NCBI GenBank assembly: GCA_965207915.1 | Contig: OZ242304.1 | Location: 186,001 to 250,000 of the forward strand | Length of the DNA: 64,000 bases | Origin: VXNJ01 sp009840625 | GTDB taxonomy: Bacteria; Chloroflexota; UBA11872; VXNJ01 | Direction: 5' to 3' | Part shown: positions 45,275-54,274 of the stretch, piece by piece | Layout: each line of letters opens with the position of its first letter | How positions within the stretch are numbered: the stretch's first letter is position 1 | Notes under the pieces: generated by a model | Seen by the model: only the letters and a program-made list of their open reading frames with translations | The model's database searches: none | What the model was told of the DNA's origin: nothing | Made by a program: the position numbers and the translations under genes

Positions 45275-45573
45275 ATGACCCTAATGTCGGCTCTTTCGAT
45301 CTATGGAGCGGTGCCGTTGCAAATTGAGTTGATCCGTCACAAGATTCGGACTATGCTCGCGCGCCGCTTTGAAGCCGCCGTCATGGACAACGTGTACCGG
45401 GGTGACTACGTCGAATGCATGGTGGCAGATGCATTGGGCGACGGTTGGAAACTCACCTGGGCAGAAGGTTGGGATTGGGCCGCTTGGGATATTGAGCACC
45501 GGTCAGGTGTCCGCGTAGAAGTTAAACAGTCCGCGGCAAGGCAGTCCTGGGATCGGGGGCAGGTAGCGCCGAA
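45275..45573 (+). pseudogene. PD-(D/E)XK-like protein, 5' half (split by IS21)
   Basis: First 99 codons and part of the hundredth of a 201-residue protein. The ATGs at 45275 and 45284 are alternative starts. AAWDIEHRSGVRVEVKQSAARQSW has the Asp and Glu-x-Lys arrangement of restriction-endonuclease-fold nucleases. The frame enters IS21 DNA at 45574. Joining 45573 to 48185 restores QVAPNRQITARFDIAPR with no lost or gained base. Confidence 0.85.
45569..45573. repeat. 5 bp target duplication, left copy (IS21)
   Basis: CCGAA immediately before the element's terminal TGTCA; the second copy is at 48180-48184. Confidence 0.85.
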
Positions 45574-45701
45574 TGTCAATCGCCACCATCTATGATCCGG
45601 TTCGCCGAGGACTATAGACCACTTCGCCACGGTTCCTAGACCACTCCGGGCACTCCTAACCGCACCATTGCTGCGACCCGTTCAAGTTCGCGGGAGCAGC
45701 A

Positions 45702-47276
45702 ATGACCTACCAGGAGGTCCACCGCGTGGATACGAGAGAACTGATCAGATGCTGGCAAAGAGGCTATAGCCAGCGCCGGATCGCCCGGATGACCGGGCGT
45801 TCCCGGGTCACCGTGCGCCGCTACATCGAGGCCGCCCGGGAGCTGGGCCTTGAGCCCAGCGGTTCCGAGCCGACCGACCACCAGCTAGTCCAGTTGGCCG
45901 CGCTCAACCTGCCCGGTCCGCGCCGCTCCCCGACGCCGGCCGCCGATTCCCTTGAGGAGCACGCCGGCAGGATCGGCAAGTGGCTGGGGCGCGACAAGCT
46001 GCAGTTGACCCGCATCCACGAGCTGCTCTCCCAGCGCGGCTGCGATGTCTCCTACACCTCGCTGCGGCGTTTCATCGACCGCAAAGGGCTTCGTCCGCGC
46101 AGACCGGCCCTGACCGTCCGCATGACCGGGCGCTCGCCGGGCGAGGCGGCCGAGATGGACTTTGCCCGCCTGGGGCCGGTCCATGACCGCGACCGGGGTC
46201 GCAACCGCACCGCCTGGGCGCTGGTGGTAACCCTTCTCTACTCGCGCCACATGTTCGTCTGGCCGCTTTATAGGCAGCGCATCGAGGATGTGGTCGAGGG
46301 CCTGGAGCGCACCTGGGAGTTCTTCGGCGGAGTACCCGGGCATCTGGTCATCGACAACTACCCGGCCGCGGTCGCCGGCGCCGACCGCCACAAACCGCGG
46401 CTAACGCGTGCGTTTCTCGAGTACGCCCAGCACCGGGGGTTCATCCCCGATCCGGCCCGGCCGCGGCACCCCCAGGACAAGCCCACCGTCGAGCGCGGGA
46501 TCGCCTACGTGCGGGAGCGCTTCTTCAAGGGCGCCCAGTTCTCCGGGATAGAGGACATGCGGCAGCGGGCCCGGGGATGGTGCGAGGCGGTGGCCGGCCG
46601 GCGGGTGCATGGAACAACCCGCCGGAAGCCCCTGGAGGTCTTCGAGCTTGAAGAGCGTACGTGCTTGTCCGACTTTGACGGTATCTGGTACCAGGTCGGG
46701 CATTGGCACACGGCCAAGGTGCAGCGCGACCACCACGTCACCTGCCAGTATGCGCTCTACTCCCTGCCGCACCGGCCCGACCTGGTGGGACGCCAGGTCG
46801 AGATCCACCTGGGTTCCTCGCTGGTGCGCATCTACCACCGCGGCCAGCTGATCAAGGTCCATCCCCGCCAGGAGAAGGGCTCCCGGATAACCGATCCGGA
46901 CGATCTCCCGCCGGAGCTGGCCGACTACGCCCTGCGCGATCCCGAAGTCATCCGCCGCCGCGCCCGGGCGCTGGGACCGGCGGCGGCCTTCTACGCCAAC
47001 GCCCTTTTGGGCAAGGATCCGACCTGGGCCAGGCTGCGCGCCGGCCACAGCCTGATCAAGCTGGGCCGCCGCTTCGGGGCCGAGGCCCTGGACAGCGCCT
47101 GCCGACAGGCGATCGCGGTCGATCTGATCGACATCCGGCGCCTTCGGACCGTGCTGCTAAACGGTCTGGATGCCGAGCCCGAGGAACCCGCTCCCTTGCC
47201 GCCGCCGGGACGCTTCGCCCGCCCCGGGAAGGTGTTTGCCCTGCGCGGTAACGACGGGGCCGGCGAGAACCGATGA
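45702..47276 (+). CDS. istA: IS21 transposase IstA
   Basis: 524 residues from ATG at 45702 (GGGAG upstream); GTG at 45726 behind AGGAGG is an equal alternative. N-terminal helix-turn-helix CWQRGYSQRRIARMTGRSRVTVRRYI, then the DDE integrase core: Asp in EAAEMDFARLGPV, Asp in HLVIDNYPAAV and Glu in DKPTVERGIAYVRERF, followed by the IstA C-terminal beta-barrel region (CLSDFDGIWYQVG). Its stop overlaps the istB start as ATGA. Confidence 0.93.
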   Translation: MTYQEVHRVDTRELIRCWQRGYSQRRIARMTGRSRVTVRRYIEAARELGLEPSGSEPTDHQLVQLAALNLPGPRRSPTPAADSLEEHAGRIGKWLGRDKLQLTRIHELLSQRGCDVSYTSLRRFIDRKGLRPRRPALTVRMTGRSPGEAAEMDFARLGPVHDRDRGRNRTAWALVVTLLYSRHMFVWPLYRQRIEDVVEGLERTWEFFGGVPGHLVIDNYPAAVAGADRHKPRLTRAFLEYAQHRGFIPDPARPRHPQDKPTVERGIAYVRERFFKGAQFSGIEDMRQRARGWCEAVAGRRVHGTTRRKPLEVFELEERTCLSDFDGIWYQVGHWHTAKVQRDHHVTCQYALYSLPHRPDLVGRQVEIHLGSSLVRIYHRGQLIKVHPRQEKGSRITDPDDLPPELADYALRDPEVIRRRARALGPAAAFYANALLGKDPTWARLRAGHSLIKLGRRFGAEALDSACRQAIAVDLIDIRRLRTVLLNGLDAEPEEPAPLPPPGRFARPGKVFALRGNDGAGENR

Positions 47277-48085
47277 AGGTACACGATCTAACTCCGCTGC
47301 TCAAGCGCTTAAAGCTCGGGCAGATGCTGCCCACCCTGCCCGAGCGCCTGGCCCTGGCCCGCCGCGACCGGCTGGACTACCTGCCCTTCCTGGAGATCAT
47401 CCTGGCCGACGAGGTGAACCGCCGCGACCGCAAGCGATTGCAGACCCAACTGCAGAAGGCCGGCTTCGAGCAGATCTGCCGGCTTCAGGACTTCGACTGG
47501 GACGCCGAGATCACGATGGACCGGCGCCTGGTCGACGCCGCCTTCTCGCTGGAGTTCCTGGACCGCTCCGAGCACGTGCTGCTGGTCGGCCCGGTCGGGG
47601 TGGGCAAGAGCTTTTTGGCCCAGGCCCTTGGCTACGCGGCGGTAAAAAGCGACTACCAGGTGCGCTTTGCCCGGGCCGATCACTTCTTCCGCGACATGGC
47701 CAGGGCCAGGCTGGACGGGAGCGTGGAGAAGACCTTCAGGTCCTACCTGTCGCCGGACCTTCTGATCCTGGACGACCTGGGGCTGCAGGGTTTTACCCAG
47801 CAGCAGTCGCACGATTTGTACGAACTGGTCATCGCCAAGCACCGCTCCTCGAGCTTCGCCATCACCTCCAACCGGGCGGTCGAGGAATGGCTGGCGCTGT
47901 TTGCCGATCCGGTGCTGGGCAACAGCGCCTTGGACCGGCTGGCCAACGCCAGTTACCAGATCGTCATCGACGGGAGCAGTTACCGCGAGAAGCTCTCCCC
48001 GCACCGGGCGCTGCTGGCTCAACTTGGCGCCGGCGATGGTGGAAGGCGCCGATCTTCCGATGGCCCAGCAAAGGAGTTTGCCTAG
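47273..48085 (+). CDS. istB: IS21 helper ATPase IstB
   Basis: 270 residues, DnaC-like AAA+ ATPase. Walker A LVGPVGVGKSFLAQAL, Walker B LLILDDLGLQGF, and the sensor region FAITSNRAVEEWLALF. IstB assembles with DNA and activates IstA for transposition. Coupled to istA by a four-base overlap. Confidence 0.93.
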   Translation: MKVHDLTPLLKRLKLGQMLPTLPERLALARRDRLDYLPFLEIILADEVNRRDRKRLQTQLQKAGFEQICRLQDFDWDAEITMDRRLVDAAFSLEFLDRSEHVLLVGPVGVGKSFLAQALGYAAVKSDYQVRFARADHFFRDMARARLDGSVEKTFRSYLSPDLLILDDLGLQGFTQQQSHDLYELVIAKHRSSSFAITSNRAVEEWLALFADPVLGNSALDRLANASYQIVIDGSSYREKLSPHRALLAQLGAGDGGRRRSSDGPAKEFA

Positions 48086-48179
48086 CCCGAAAGCGCCGAC
48101 GAATCCCTATACATTAGGTAAGTGCCCGGGTGGGTCAAAGACTGTGGCGGCGGCGGGACATAGACCCCGGCGAATGACA

Positions 48180-48184
48180 CCGAA
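48180..48184. repeat. 5 bp target duplication, right copy (IS21)
   Basis: CCGAA directly after the element's terminal TGACA. Confidence 0.85.
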
Positions 48185-48491
48185 TCGTCAGATCACCGCG
48201 AGGTTCGACATTGCCCCGCGCGCGGGGTATTGGCCTAAAGATGGTGGGGAATGGGTCCCATTCGAACCACCCTCGCGGCCGGCTGACATTTACGTATTCG
48301 CTTGGCACGGTGAAGTGCATCGGGCTCTGGCTGATCAGAGCGATCCCTCACAGTGGCAGTTCTTTGTTGTGCCTGAATCCGGGCTTCCAAGATCGCAAAA
48401 GTCGATCGGGTTACAAGTAATTGAGCGCTTGGCTGCGCGATGTGGAATCGGAGATCTTCTCGACGCAGTGTCCGCCGCATATCCGGATTGA
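48185..48491 (+). pseudogene. PD-(D/E)XK-like protein, 3' half (split by IS21)
   Basis: The remaining 101 codons: RQITARFDIAPRAGYWPKD, then PADIYVFAWHGE, QWQFFVVPESGLPRSQKSIG and a stop at 48489-48491. Removal of the IS21 and one CCGAA joins it in frame to 45275-45573. The reconstructed protein resembles small hypothetical proteins of the restriction-endonuclease fold seen beside defence genes. Confidence 0.85.
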
Positions 48492-48506
48492 ATGGAGATT
48501 GCGACG

Positions 48507-48514
48507 ACTTAGCC
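48507..48514. repeat. 8 bp target duplication, left copy (IS481)
   Basis: ACTTAGCC before the terminal TGTCC of the element; an identical copy lies at 49639-49646. Confidence 0.85.
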
Positions 48515-49638
48515 TGTCCTATTTCCGAGTACATGCGACAGGTGAACCCCTGAAATCGTAGGGGTCACTTAAGTCATCCTGCTGTGATACCAAACGCAGC
48601 AAAGGATGCCCGCTGTGACCCCCGACGATGTTATTTATCGCTACCGCCTGCGCACCCTGGCATTGGCGCGCGAAATCGGCAGCGTCCGCGCCGCCTGCCG
48701 GGCGATGGGCATCCACCACTCCACCTACTACCGCTGGAAGTCCCAGGCGGACAGATACGGCCTTCACGTCCTGCGGCCCCGAGAGCGCCGCCGCCCGCAG
48801 ATGCCGAACTCGATCTCCCAGCTCGTCGAGCAGCGCATCCTGGCGTTCTCCATCGGCAATCCGGGTCTGGGACCGGCCCGGGTCGCGGCCGAACTGGCAC
48901 GCCCCAGGTGGGGCGGCATAAAGGTCTCCCCGTCCGGCATCTGGCGGGTGCTGAGGCGCCACGGGCTCAATACCAGGTCCAGGCGCCTGGCCCTGGTGGC
49001 CGGTTATGCCGCTCCGCCCGGGCCGCAGCCCCGGGAACCCGAACCCGAGCGCCATCTGGAGGTTGATCGTCCCGGGGAGCTGGTGCAGATGGACTGCTTC
49101 CACATCGGAAGGCTCTCCGGCACCAGGGGGACCCTCTGGCAGTACACCGCCATCGACGTGGCCTCCTCCTTCGTCTGGGCCGAGCTGCATGCAACCCCGC
49201 GCAATCCCGCCGCCAGGTGGACTTCAAGGCTGGCCCGCCGGGTGGCCAGGGATCTGCGGTCAAGGGGCTGGCAGCTGGAGAAGGTCATGACCGACAACGG
49301 CTCCGAGTTCCGGGCCAGGCAGTTCGGGCGCATGGTTGCGGCCCTGGGCGCCCGCCAGAAGTTCATCCATGCCGGAAGGCCGCAGACGAACGGTTGTGTC
49401 GAAAGGGTCCAGGGCACCATCCTCGAAGAATGCTGGAAGCCGAGCTTTGCCCGCTACCTGGTGCCCAAGCAGACCGGGCTCAGGCGCGAACTGAACCGGT
49501 ACCTGCGCTACTACAACCGGGATAGGGCCCACACCGGCCGCTGGAACCGCGGAAGGACCCCCGAGGAGGTAATCGGCAAGGGCAGAATCTACTCCTGAGA
49601 AACAGCCGTATGTGTCGCCACATCTCTGAAGCTGGACA
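48515..49638 (+). mobile_element. IS481-type insertion sequence, 1,124 bp
   Basis: Imperfect 29-base inverted ends with 18 matches, both starting TGTCC and sharing TTC, GAG and GCGACA at the same offsets. It is flanked by an exact 8 bp duplication and carries a single transposase gene. It lies 16 bases after the stop of the split PD-(D/E)XK gene and seems to have disrupted no gene. Confidence 0.88.
48606..49598 (+). CDS. IS481-type DDE transposase
   Basis: 330 residues. N-terminal helix-turn-helix LAREIGSVRAACRAMGIHH with a second DNA-binding segment ending GLNTRSRR. Integrase core: Asp in GELVQMDCFHIGRL, Asp in VMTDNGSEFRARQF and Glu in RPQTNGCVERVQGTILEE, followed by YNRDRAHTGRWNRGRTP. Complete and probably functional. 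Confidence 0.9.
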   Translation: MPAVTPDDVIYRYRLRTLALAREIGSVRAACRAMGIHHSTYYRWKSQADRYGLHVLRPRERRRPQMPNSISQLVEQRILAFSIGNPGLGPARVAAELARPRWGGIKVSPSGIWRVLRRHGLNTRSRRLALVAGYAAPPGPQPREPEPERHLEVDRPGELVQMDCFHIGRLSGTRGTLWQYTAIDVASSFVWAELHATPRNPAARWTSRLARRVARDLRSRGWQLEKVMTDNGSEFRARQFGRMVAALGARQKFIHAGRPQTNGCVERVQGTILEECWKPSFARYLVPKQTGLRRELNRYLRYYNRDRAHTGRWNRGRTPEEVIGKGRIYS

Positions 49639-49646
49639 ACTTAGCC
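49639..49646. repeat. 8 bp target duplication, right copy (IS481)
   Basis: ACTTAGCC directly after the element's terminal GGACA. Confidence 0.85.
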
Positions 49647-49794
49647 GTCGAATTGATCTTCAATGGTTCTAAATGCCACCATTGAACCGGAATTCAAGCG
49701 TTCGAATTGCCAGGGGACTGCGGTGCCGCTAGAGATAAACCCGAATATGTTTGGTATCAGTGGGCGCCAATAAGGGTCACTACCCGGGAAATGG

Positions 49795-51147
49795 TCAAAG
49801 CTCACTGTCCCACAGACGAAGGTTTTCGAGATCCAACGGGTATTGATGATTCTTGGAAACTATTGACTGAGTCGCAGTTTCATCGATGCCAAGCTCACGC
49901 AACAATTGACATCGCTGTATCCATTGCAACGCAATTGCCCCTGCGCGGCAGCGAATGCCGAAGCTGGCGCTAGGTCGGGATTTACCGTGCGCTATTTCGC
50001 GGCGCAACTTGCCTAGAGTGCGAATGCCGGGCCAAGCAGCGAGAACCTGACCCCCGACGTCACCCGCACGCTCCACGGCATCGTCGATCTTTGCTTGTAC
50101 AGAAGCACTTTTCGGAATGTCGGGAAAGGTAGTGTATAGCGATTCGATTGATCGAATCGCGTTGAGCAATGCGCTGTCGGCAGCGCGGCTCAAGAGACCG
50201 TCTTGTGATTCCAAATGCAATGACATCGCCATATCGGCGCCCCCGTTTGCAACCTGCCGCCAAAAGCAGTTAAAGACCGCTAAGGGGTCAATTCCCAATT
50301 CTTCGAGTAAACGAAGCGTGGTGAGAAATCGGTGGGGTGACGGTTTGATTCCGCCTCGCCCCGATTCTTCGTTGAGTCGCGGTAACCGACGAACAATTAG
50401 CTCAACTTTGAGTCGTCGGCCGGCCGCTTTCCCTAATTCGCAGTCGATGTCTCTCACGACTGACGGCCTCATGGTCATAAACCGATTGAATCTCTCAAAT
50501 TGCCCGATCCAATCCGTAACTATCAATCTCAGATTCAGCGGGCCCTCAAGCCTCCAATACACCTCGTCCTTGTATAAGAACATCCCCTCGGATTCCTGTC
50601 CTGCGGCTCCGGATTTGAAGCTGCTTCCGCGGATCAATGAAACGCGCACACCGTCGATAGACTTGCTGCCCAGCGTTTCCCTTCGCAGATCGATCGTCGC
50701 GGCATTCATCGCTTCGTTGAATTCGATCCTGCCGGGTCGAGGATAAACAGCCCAAGGACCCAAGTCGTCGAGCAGAATCAGGGCGCTTTTGCATTCTTCG
50801 TCAGACGCGACCCATGCGTTTCCTTTTGCGAACCACCCTACTTTCCAATCCTCATGTCCATCGGACACATGGTCAGGTTTCCAATTGTGGTAAACCCGCA
50901 GATTGTCAAACAAGCTGTAGCACTTGGCTTCACGATCCATTCCCCAGATCTCAGGACTCGAGTCTTCCAATCGCGAATCCGCATTGCTTGTCTCGATAGG
51001 GGATTCGCTCAGGAACCCGATAGTCTCCAACGTGAATTCGTGGTTACCGCGATCCCGCAAAACACCGGGAATACGCCTTGAGCGGATTGGTGGCTCATAA
51101 GTTCCGGATCCTTCAGTAGGATTTGCGATCCACCATTCTCCGAGCAC
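49795..51147 (-). CDS. ApeA-like HEPN anti-phage protein
   Basis: 450 residues from GTG at 51147, eight bases after AGGA. The N-terminus (GEWWIANPTEGSGTYEPP, NHEFTLETIGFL) resembles the ApeA N-terminal beta domain. The C-terminal 120 residues are helical and contain IESLYTTFPD and LGKLRREIAHGK, giving the HEPN RxxxxH ribonuclease motif. ApeA proteins are HEPN abortive-infection RNases; substrate here is unknown. It is the last gene of the defence island. Confidence 0.75.
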   Translation of the reverse strand: MLGEWWIANPTEGSGTYEPPIRSRRIPGVLRDRGNHEFTLETIGFLSESPIETSNADSRLEDSSPEIWGMDREAKCYSLFDNLRVYHNWKPDHVSDGHEDWKVGWFAKGNAWVASDEECKSALILLDDLGPWAVYPRPGRIEFNEAMNAATIDLRRETLGSKSIDGVRVSLIRGSSFKSGAAGQESEGMFLYKDEVYWRLEGPLNLRLIVTDWIGQFERFNRFMTMRPSVVRDIDCELGKAAGRRLKVELIVRRLPRLNEESGRGGIKPSPHRFLTTLRLLEELGIDPLAVFNCFWRQVANGGADMAMSLHLESQDGLLSRAADSALLNAIRSIESLYTTFPDIPKSASVQAKIDDAVERAGDVGGQVLAAWPGIRTLGKLRREIAHGKSRPSASFGIRCRAGAIALQWIQRCQLLRELGIDETATQSIVSKNHQYPLDLENLRLWDSEL

Positions 51148-51921
51148 CTAGTATTCCTGACGCTGGCAGCGCTTGAAAGAGCGCGCGATACTGGCGAGCC
51201 ACTCATGGCTCTTCCTATCCATGTTCAACTAATCAGCCTATTTTTTAAATGGTGAACCGCGCGTATCAGCGGCGCAATTCTTGCCTCGGCAATTGGGGAT
51301 CGGCACTTGCGCTGGAGTCTCAAACCCAACGAGTACTTAGTTTCGTAGCAAGGATTCAAAACTCGATACCAGACATAATGCTCATTAGGTCGACTGGTCC
51401 CGCTGCCTGGAATCCACTACAGACCATGGGGTCCGTTGACAGTTCGCTCAATCGAGCAGATGGTGTTGCTCATTCCAAAAGTGGGATCTTGCAAACCTAT
51501 TTTTGAAGTGCGGATTCCCCTCATTTGTCGCGACCAGCGAGAATATGTGCGTATTACAAGTGAAAAGCGGAAGCAAGCCTAGCGCTGCAATATTGACTGT
51601 TTCTGCGCTTTAGGCGATTAGAAACCGGTCGGCGTTCATCGTCGCAGATGCCGTCGACGTAAAACGCGGGCCATGGGGTTGCCTGACATCAATCTCCCGA
51701 CCCTGTGCCCCAGATTGACATCCCCTTGAATTCGTCATCGTGTTGGCGATCGACGGCTCTGTTTCTCTCGGCTGTTTCCTTTCGCATTAGAGCAACGTGA
51801 TCTTGCAATCGCCGGTGCTTGCGGCCGGATCCGGCGCAACGCAACCAAAGCGCCGCCATGCAAACTCACACCCTCTTTGACCACCTGATCAACAACTAAC
51901 TGAATAGGCACCGAATTCCAC
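51148..51921. other. Intergenic stretch between ApeA-like and helicase genes
   Basis: 774 bases between divergent genes. Reading frames are short and lack recognisable domains. No tRNA or strong repeat is seen. The long leader ahead of the helicase could host post-transcriptional control, common for DEAD-box genes, but nothing specific is visible. Confidence 0.45.
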
Positions 51922-53370
51922 ATGTCTCCAGCAACCACACTTACTCGCCGTCGCAGGTCGTCGCGCAGATCACGGCAATCAGTCATCTGTGCAGATTGCG
52001 ATAGTCCCACGACAGTCCCATTCCGGCCCGCGCCGGGCCGTCCCGTTTACTGCTCGGAATGCTTCGAGAACCGCCGCGCCGCACCGCAAAAGCTTCCATC
52101 ACGCAATTCGTCCAGGACGGAAGAATACGGCGACGGTCGCGCCGCTCCGACAGAAACATTCGCCGGAATGGACTTGAGGCCATCAACGCTGGCGGCCCTC
52201 GAACGGATCGAGATTTCAGAACCCACACCCATCCAAAGCGAAGCAATTCCTCCGTTGCTGTCTGGGCGCGACGTTATCGCTCAGGCGCGCACCGGGTCTG
52301 GCAAGACTCTGGCGTTTGCACTCCCGATAGTTGAACGTTGCGACCACTCTGTGCATAGCGTCCAGGCTTTGGTTCTCACTCCAACCCGAGAACTGGCGAT
52401 CCAGATTGAGAGTGTCATCGATTCGATCCTCGGTCCGCGTCGGCTGCGCTCCACGCTCCTGTACGGTGGTCGTTCCGAGCGCCCGCAGATTAGCGCGCTG
52501 CGGAAGGGGTCACAGATCGTGGTCGGAACTCCGGGCCGCACACTGGACCTTCTCCGCCAGGGTGCGCTTGACCTCCGGGCAATCCGATTCTTCGTGCTGG
52601 ACGAGGCCGACGAGATGTTGGATCAGGGATTTGCGCGTGATGTTGAAGCGATCCTCAACCGCACGCCAGCCGACCGCCAAACTGCGCTTTTTTCGGCGAC
52701 GATGCCAGATTGGGTATCAAAAACGGCCGCAAATTACCTCGAGGATCCTGTCACAGTTAAAGTCGATTCCGACCTGCGGGTCCTTCCCAGTGTCACCCAT
52801 CAGATTTACTCGATCGATCGCACCCAAAAAACTGAGGCTCTGGAGGTTCTGCTCAACGAGCGTGAAGGCGAGTCGGTCATAGTTTTTGGTCGGACCAAGC
52901 ATGGTGTAAAGAAATTGGCGCGCCAGCTCGAGGCATTGGATTACCCGGTCGCAGCTCTACAGGGGAATCTGAGCCAAAACGCTCGCGAGAGGGTCATGGC
53001 CAATTTCCGGTCGGGACGGACTCCGATCTTGTTGGCCACCAACGTTGCCGCTCGCGGTTTGGATTTCGACGAGATCAGCCAGGTAATCAACTACGACCTC
53101 CCAGACACGGCGCAACTCTTCACTCACCGAGTGGGGCGCACCGGACGAATGGGCAGTGAAGGTGAGGCCGTTACATTCGTCACGCGCGACGATGAGGCGA
53201 AGTGGCGGGAAATCAATCGCCACCTTGGAATCCGATTTCGTCGCATGCCCTGGAGCGAGCGCCGCTCGGCCCAAACGGCGCAACTTGAGCGATCTCATTC
53301 GCGCAAGCGGCGCAATCGATTCCGCGAAGCCGGAAATGCGAATCGTCCAACAAGCCGCCGATCAGCTTAG
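51922..53370 (+). CDS. DEAD-box ATP-dependent RNA helicase with N-terminal zinc ribbon
   Basis: 482 residues. Helicase motifs in order: Q motif PTPIQSEAIPPLL, motif I AQARTGSGKT, Ia PTRELAIQ, Ib TPGRTLDLL, II VLDEADEML, III FSATMPDW, then IV-VI with IVFGRTKHGVKKLA, LLATNVAARGLDF and HRVGRTGRMG. It unwinds short RNA duplexes in ribosome assembly or RNA decay. Residues about 22-47 form a CxxC...CxxC zinc ribbon (CADC...YCSEC), uncommon in bacterial DEAD-box proteins, and the C-terminus is Arg/Ser-rich for RNA binding. Confidence 0.93.
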   Translation: MSPATTLTRRRRSSRRSRQSVICADCDSPTTVPFRPAPGRPVYCSECFENRRAAPQKLPSRNSSRTEEYGDGRAAPTETFAGMDLRPSTLAALERIEISEPTPIQSEAIPPLLSGRDVIAQARTGSGKTLAFALPIVERCDHSVHSVQALVLTPTRELAIQIESVIDSILGPRRLRSTLLYGGRSERPQISALRKGSQIVVGTPGRTLDLLRQGALDLRAIRFFVLDEADEMLDQGFARDVEAILNRTPADRQTALFSATMPDWVSKTAANYLEDPVTVKVDSDLRVLPSVTHQIYSIDRTQKTEALEVLLNEREGESVIVFGRTKHGVKKLARQLEALDYPVAALQGNLSQNARERVMANFRSGRTPILLATNVAARGLDFDEISQVINYDLPDTAQLFTHRVGRTGRMGSEGEAVTFVTRDDEAKWREINRHLGIRFRRMPWSERRSAQTAQLERSHSRKRRNRFREAGNANRPTSRRSA

Positions 53371-53716
53371 CGGGTTGGATTTCTCCAATCGACTTTCGAA
53401 TTGCTTGGCGCAATCAACCGTTGTGCTGCACAAAATGGCGGTATTGCTTGATATTGGATCGATCGACCGCGGCAGATGGTCGCGGTCGCTCGCAAGTGAA
53501 TCGGCAATTCGTCAGACCGCGCGACATTTGTTGATTGCAAATGGCTCCCCTAATCGGCGGAGATTGGCCGCTGGGGCGGACAGAAATTTCGGCACAGCAA
53601 ACAGGCATGGGCAGTGCTCACCACAAGCTGGTCAACGATTTAGGCGACGGTGGATACCAGGCGCCGGAACGAGTTTTCAGCGTAACTGAGTCGGAGTTCG
53701 CCGCAGGAAATTGGCT
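53371..53716. other. Convergent intergenic stretch
   Basis: 346 bases between the helicase and the cupin gene, which converge. No gene is supported; no clear terminator hairpin with T-run was found by eye. Confidence 0.45.
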
Positions 53717-54070
53717 TTACTGATCCGCGAATACCTCTGCGTCCAGATCAAAAGGGGGCACGTGGACGAGAGTGAGCCGAGCAGTTTCGTTTGAATCGTT
53801 CGTGTATTCGAACCATTCGTTCGCGGGAATCACAAGCAAGCTCGGAGCGACCAAAAGCACCTGTTTGCCTTGGCAATTAAAAGCGACGGTGCCTTCCGTG
53901 CACAAATAGTATTTGTCGCTCTTCGTGGACTTAGCTTTGATATGCGCCGCGCCTGGTGGGACTTCAATTTGCGCGATGGAGGCCGACAGCGACATTCCCG
54001 CGGTCAAGTCCGCAATTGCCAGCCCCCCAAAATCAATCCGGTCAACGTCTGCCAGTTCTACGTGGAGCAT
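53717..54070 (-). CDS. Small cupin-domain protein
   Basis: 117 residues, one cupin barrel: IEVPPGAAHIKAKSTKSDKYYLCTEG covers motif 1, where the usual metal-binding histidines are largely absent, and LLVIPANEWFEYTNDSNE covers motif 2, where PANEWF replaces the common PxGxxH. Loss of ligands suggests a binding or signalling role, not an enzyme. It stands alone between the helicase and the MMPL transporter. Confidence 0.72.
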   Translation of the reverse strand: MLHVELADVDRIDFGGLAIADLTAGMSLSASIAQIEVPPGAAHIKAKSTKSDKYYLCTEGTVAFNCQGKQVLLVAPSLLVIPANEWFEYTNDSNETARLTLVHVPPFDLDAEVFADQ

Positions 54071-54274
54071 CGGCGCCGTTCAAGTCCGGTCAAATCAACG
54101 ATGAGACGCCGAGGTATTTGACAGCTGCACAGGCTGGGTCTCGGAAGTGAACTGATTTCACCTTTCGGCGGAAGACATCGGGACGCTGAAACGCGCACGG
54201 CCGAAACTCCACACAACGAGGTCCCCATGCGCCCTCCGCATACCCTTGCTGACGCTCGCCGACATCGACCGGCA

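Larger units (their letters stand above)
45574..48179 (+). mobile_element. IS21-family insertion sequence, complete, 2,606 bp
   Basis: Bounded by imperfect inverted ends, TGTCAATCGCC...TCTATG on the left and (reverse complement) TGTCATTCGCC...TCTATG on the right, with CCGAA duplicated outside. It contains overlapping istA and istB. A further GACTATAGACCACT copy at 45610 and a TAGACCACT copy at 45637 look like the internal repeated sites that IS21 elements carry near their ends. The exact duplication and intact genes mark a recent insertion. Confidence 0.9.
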
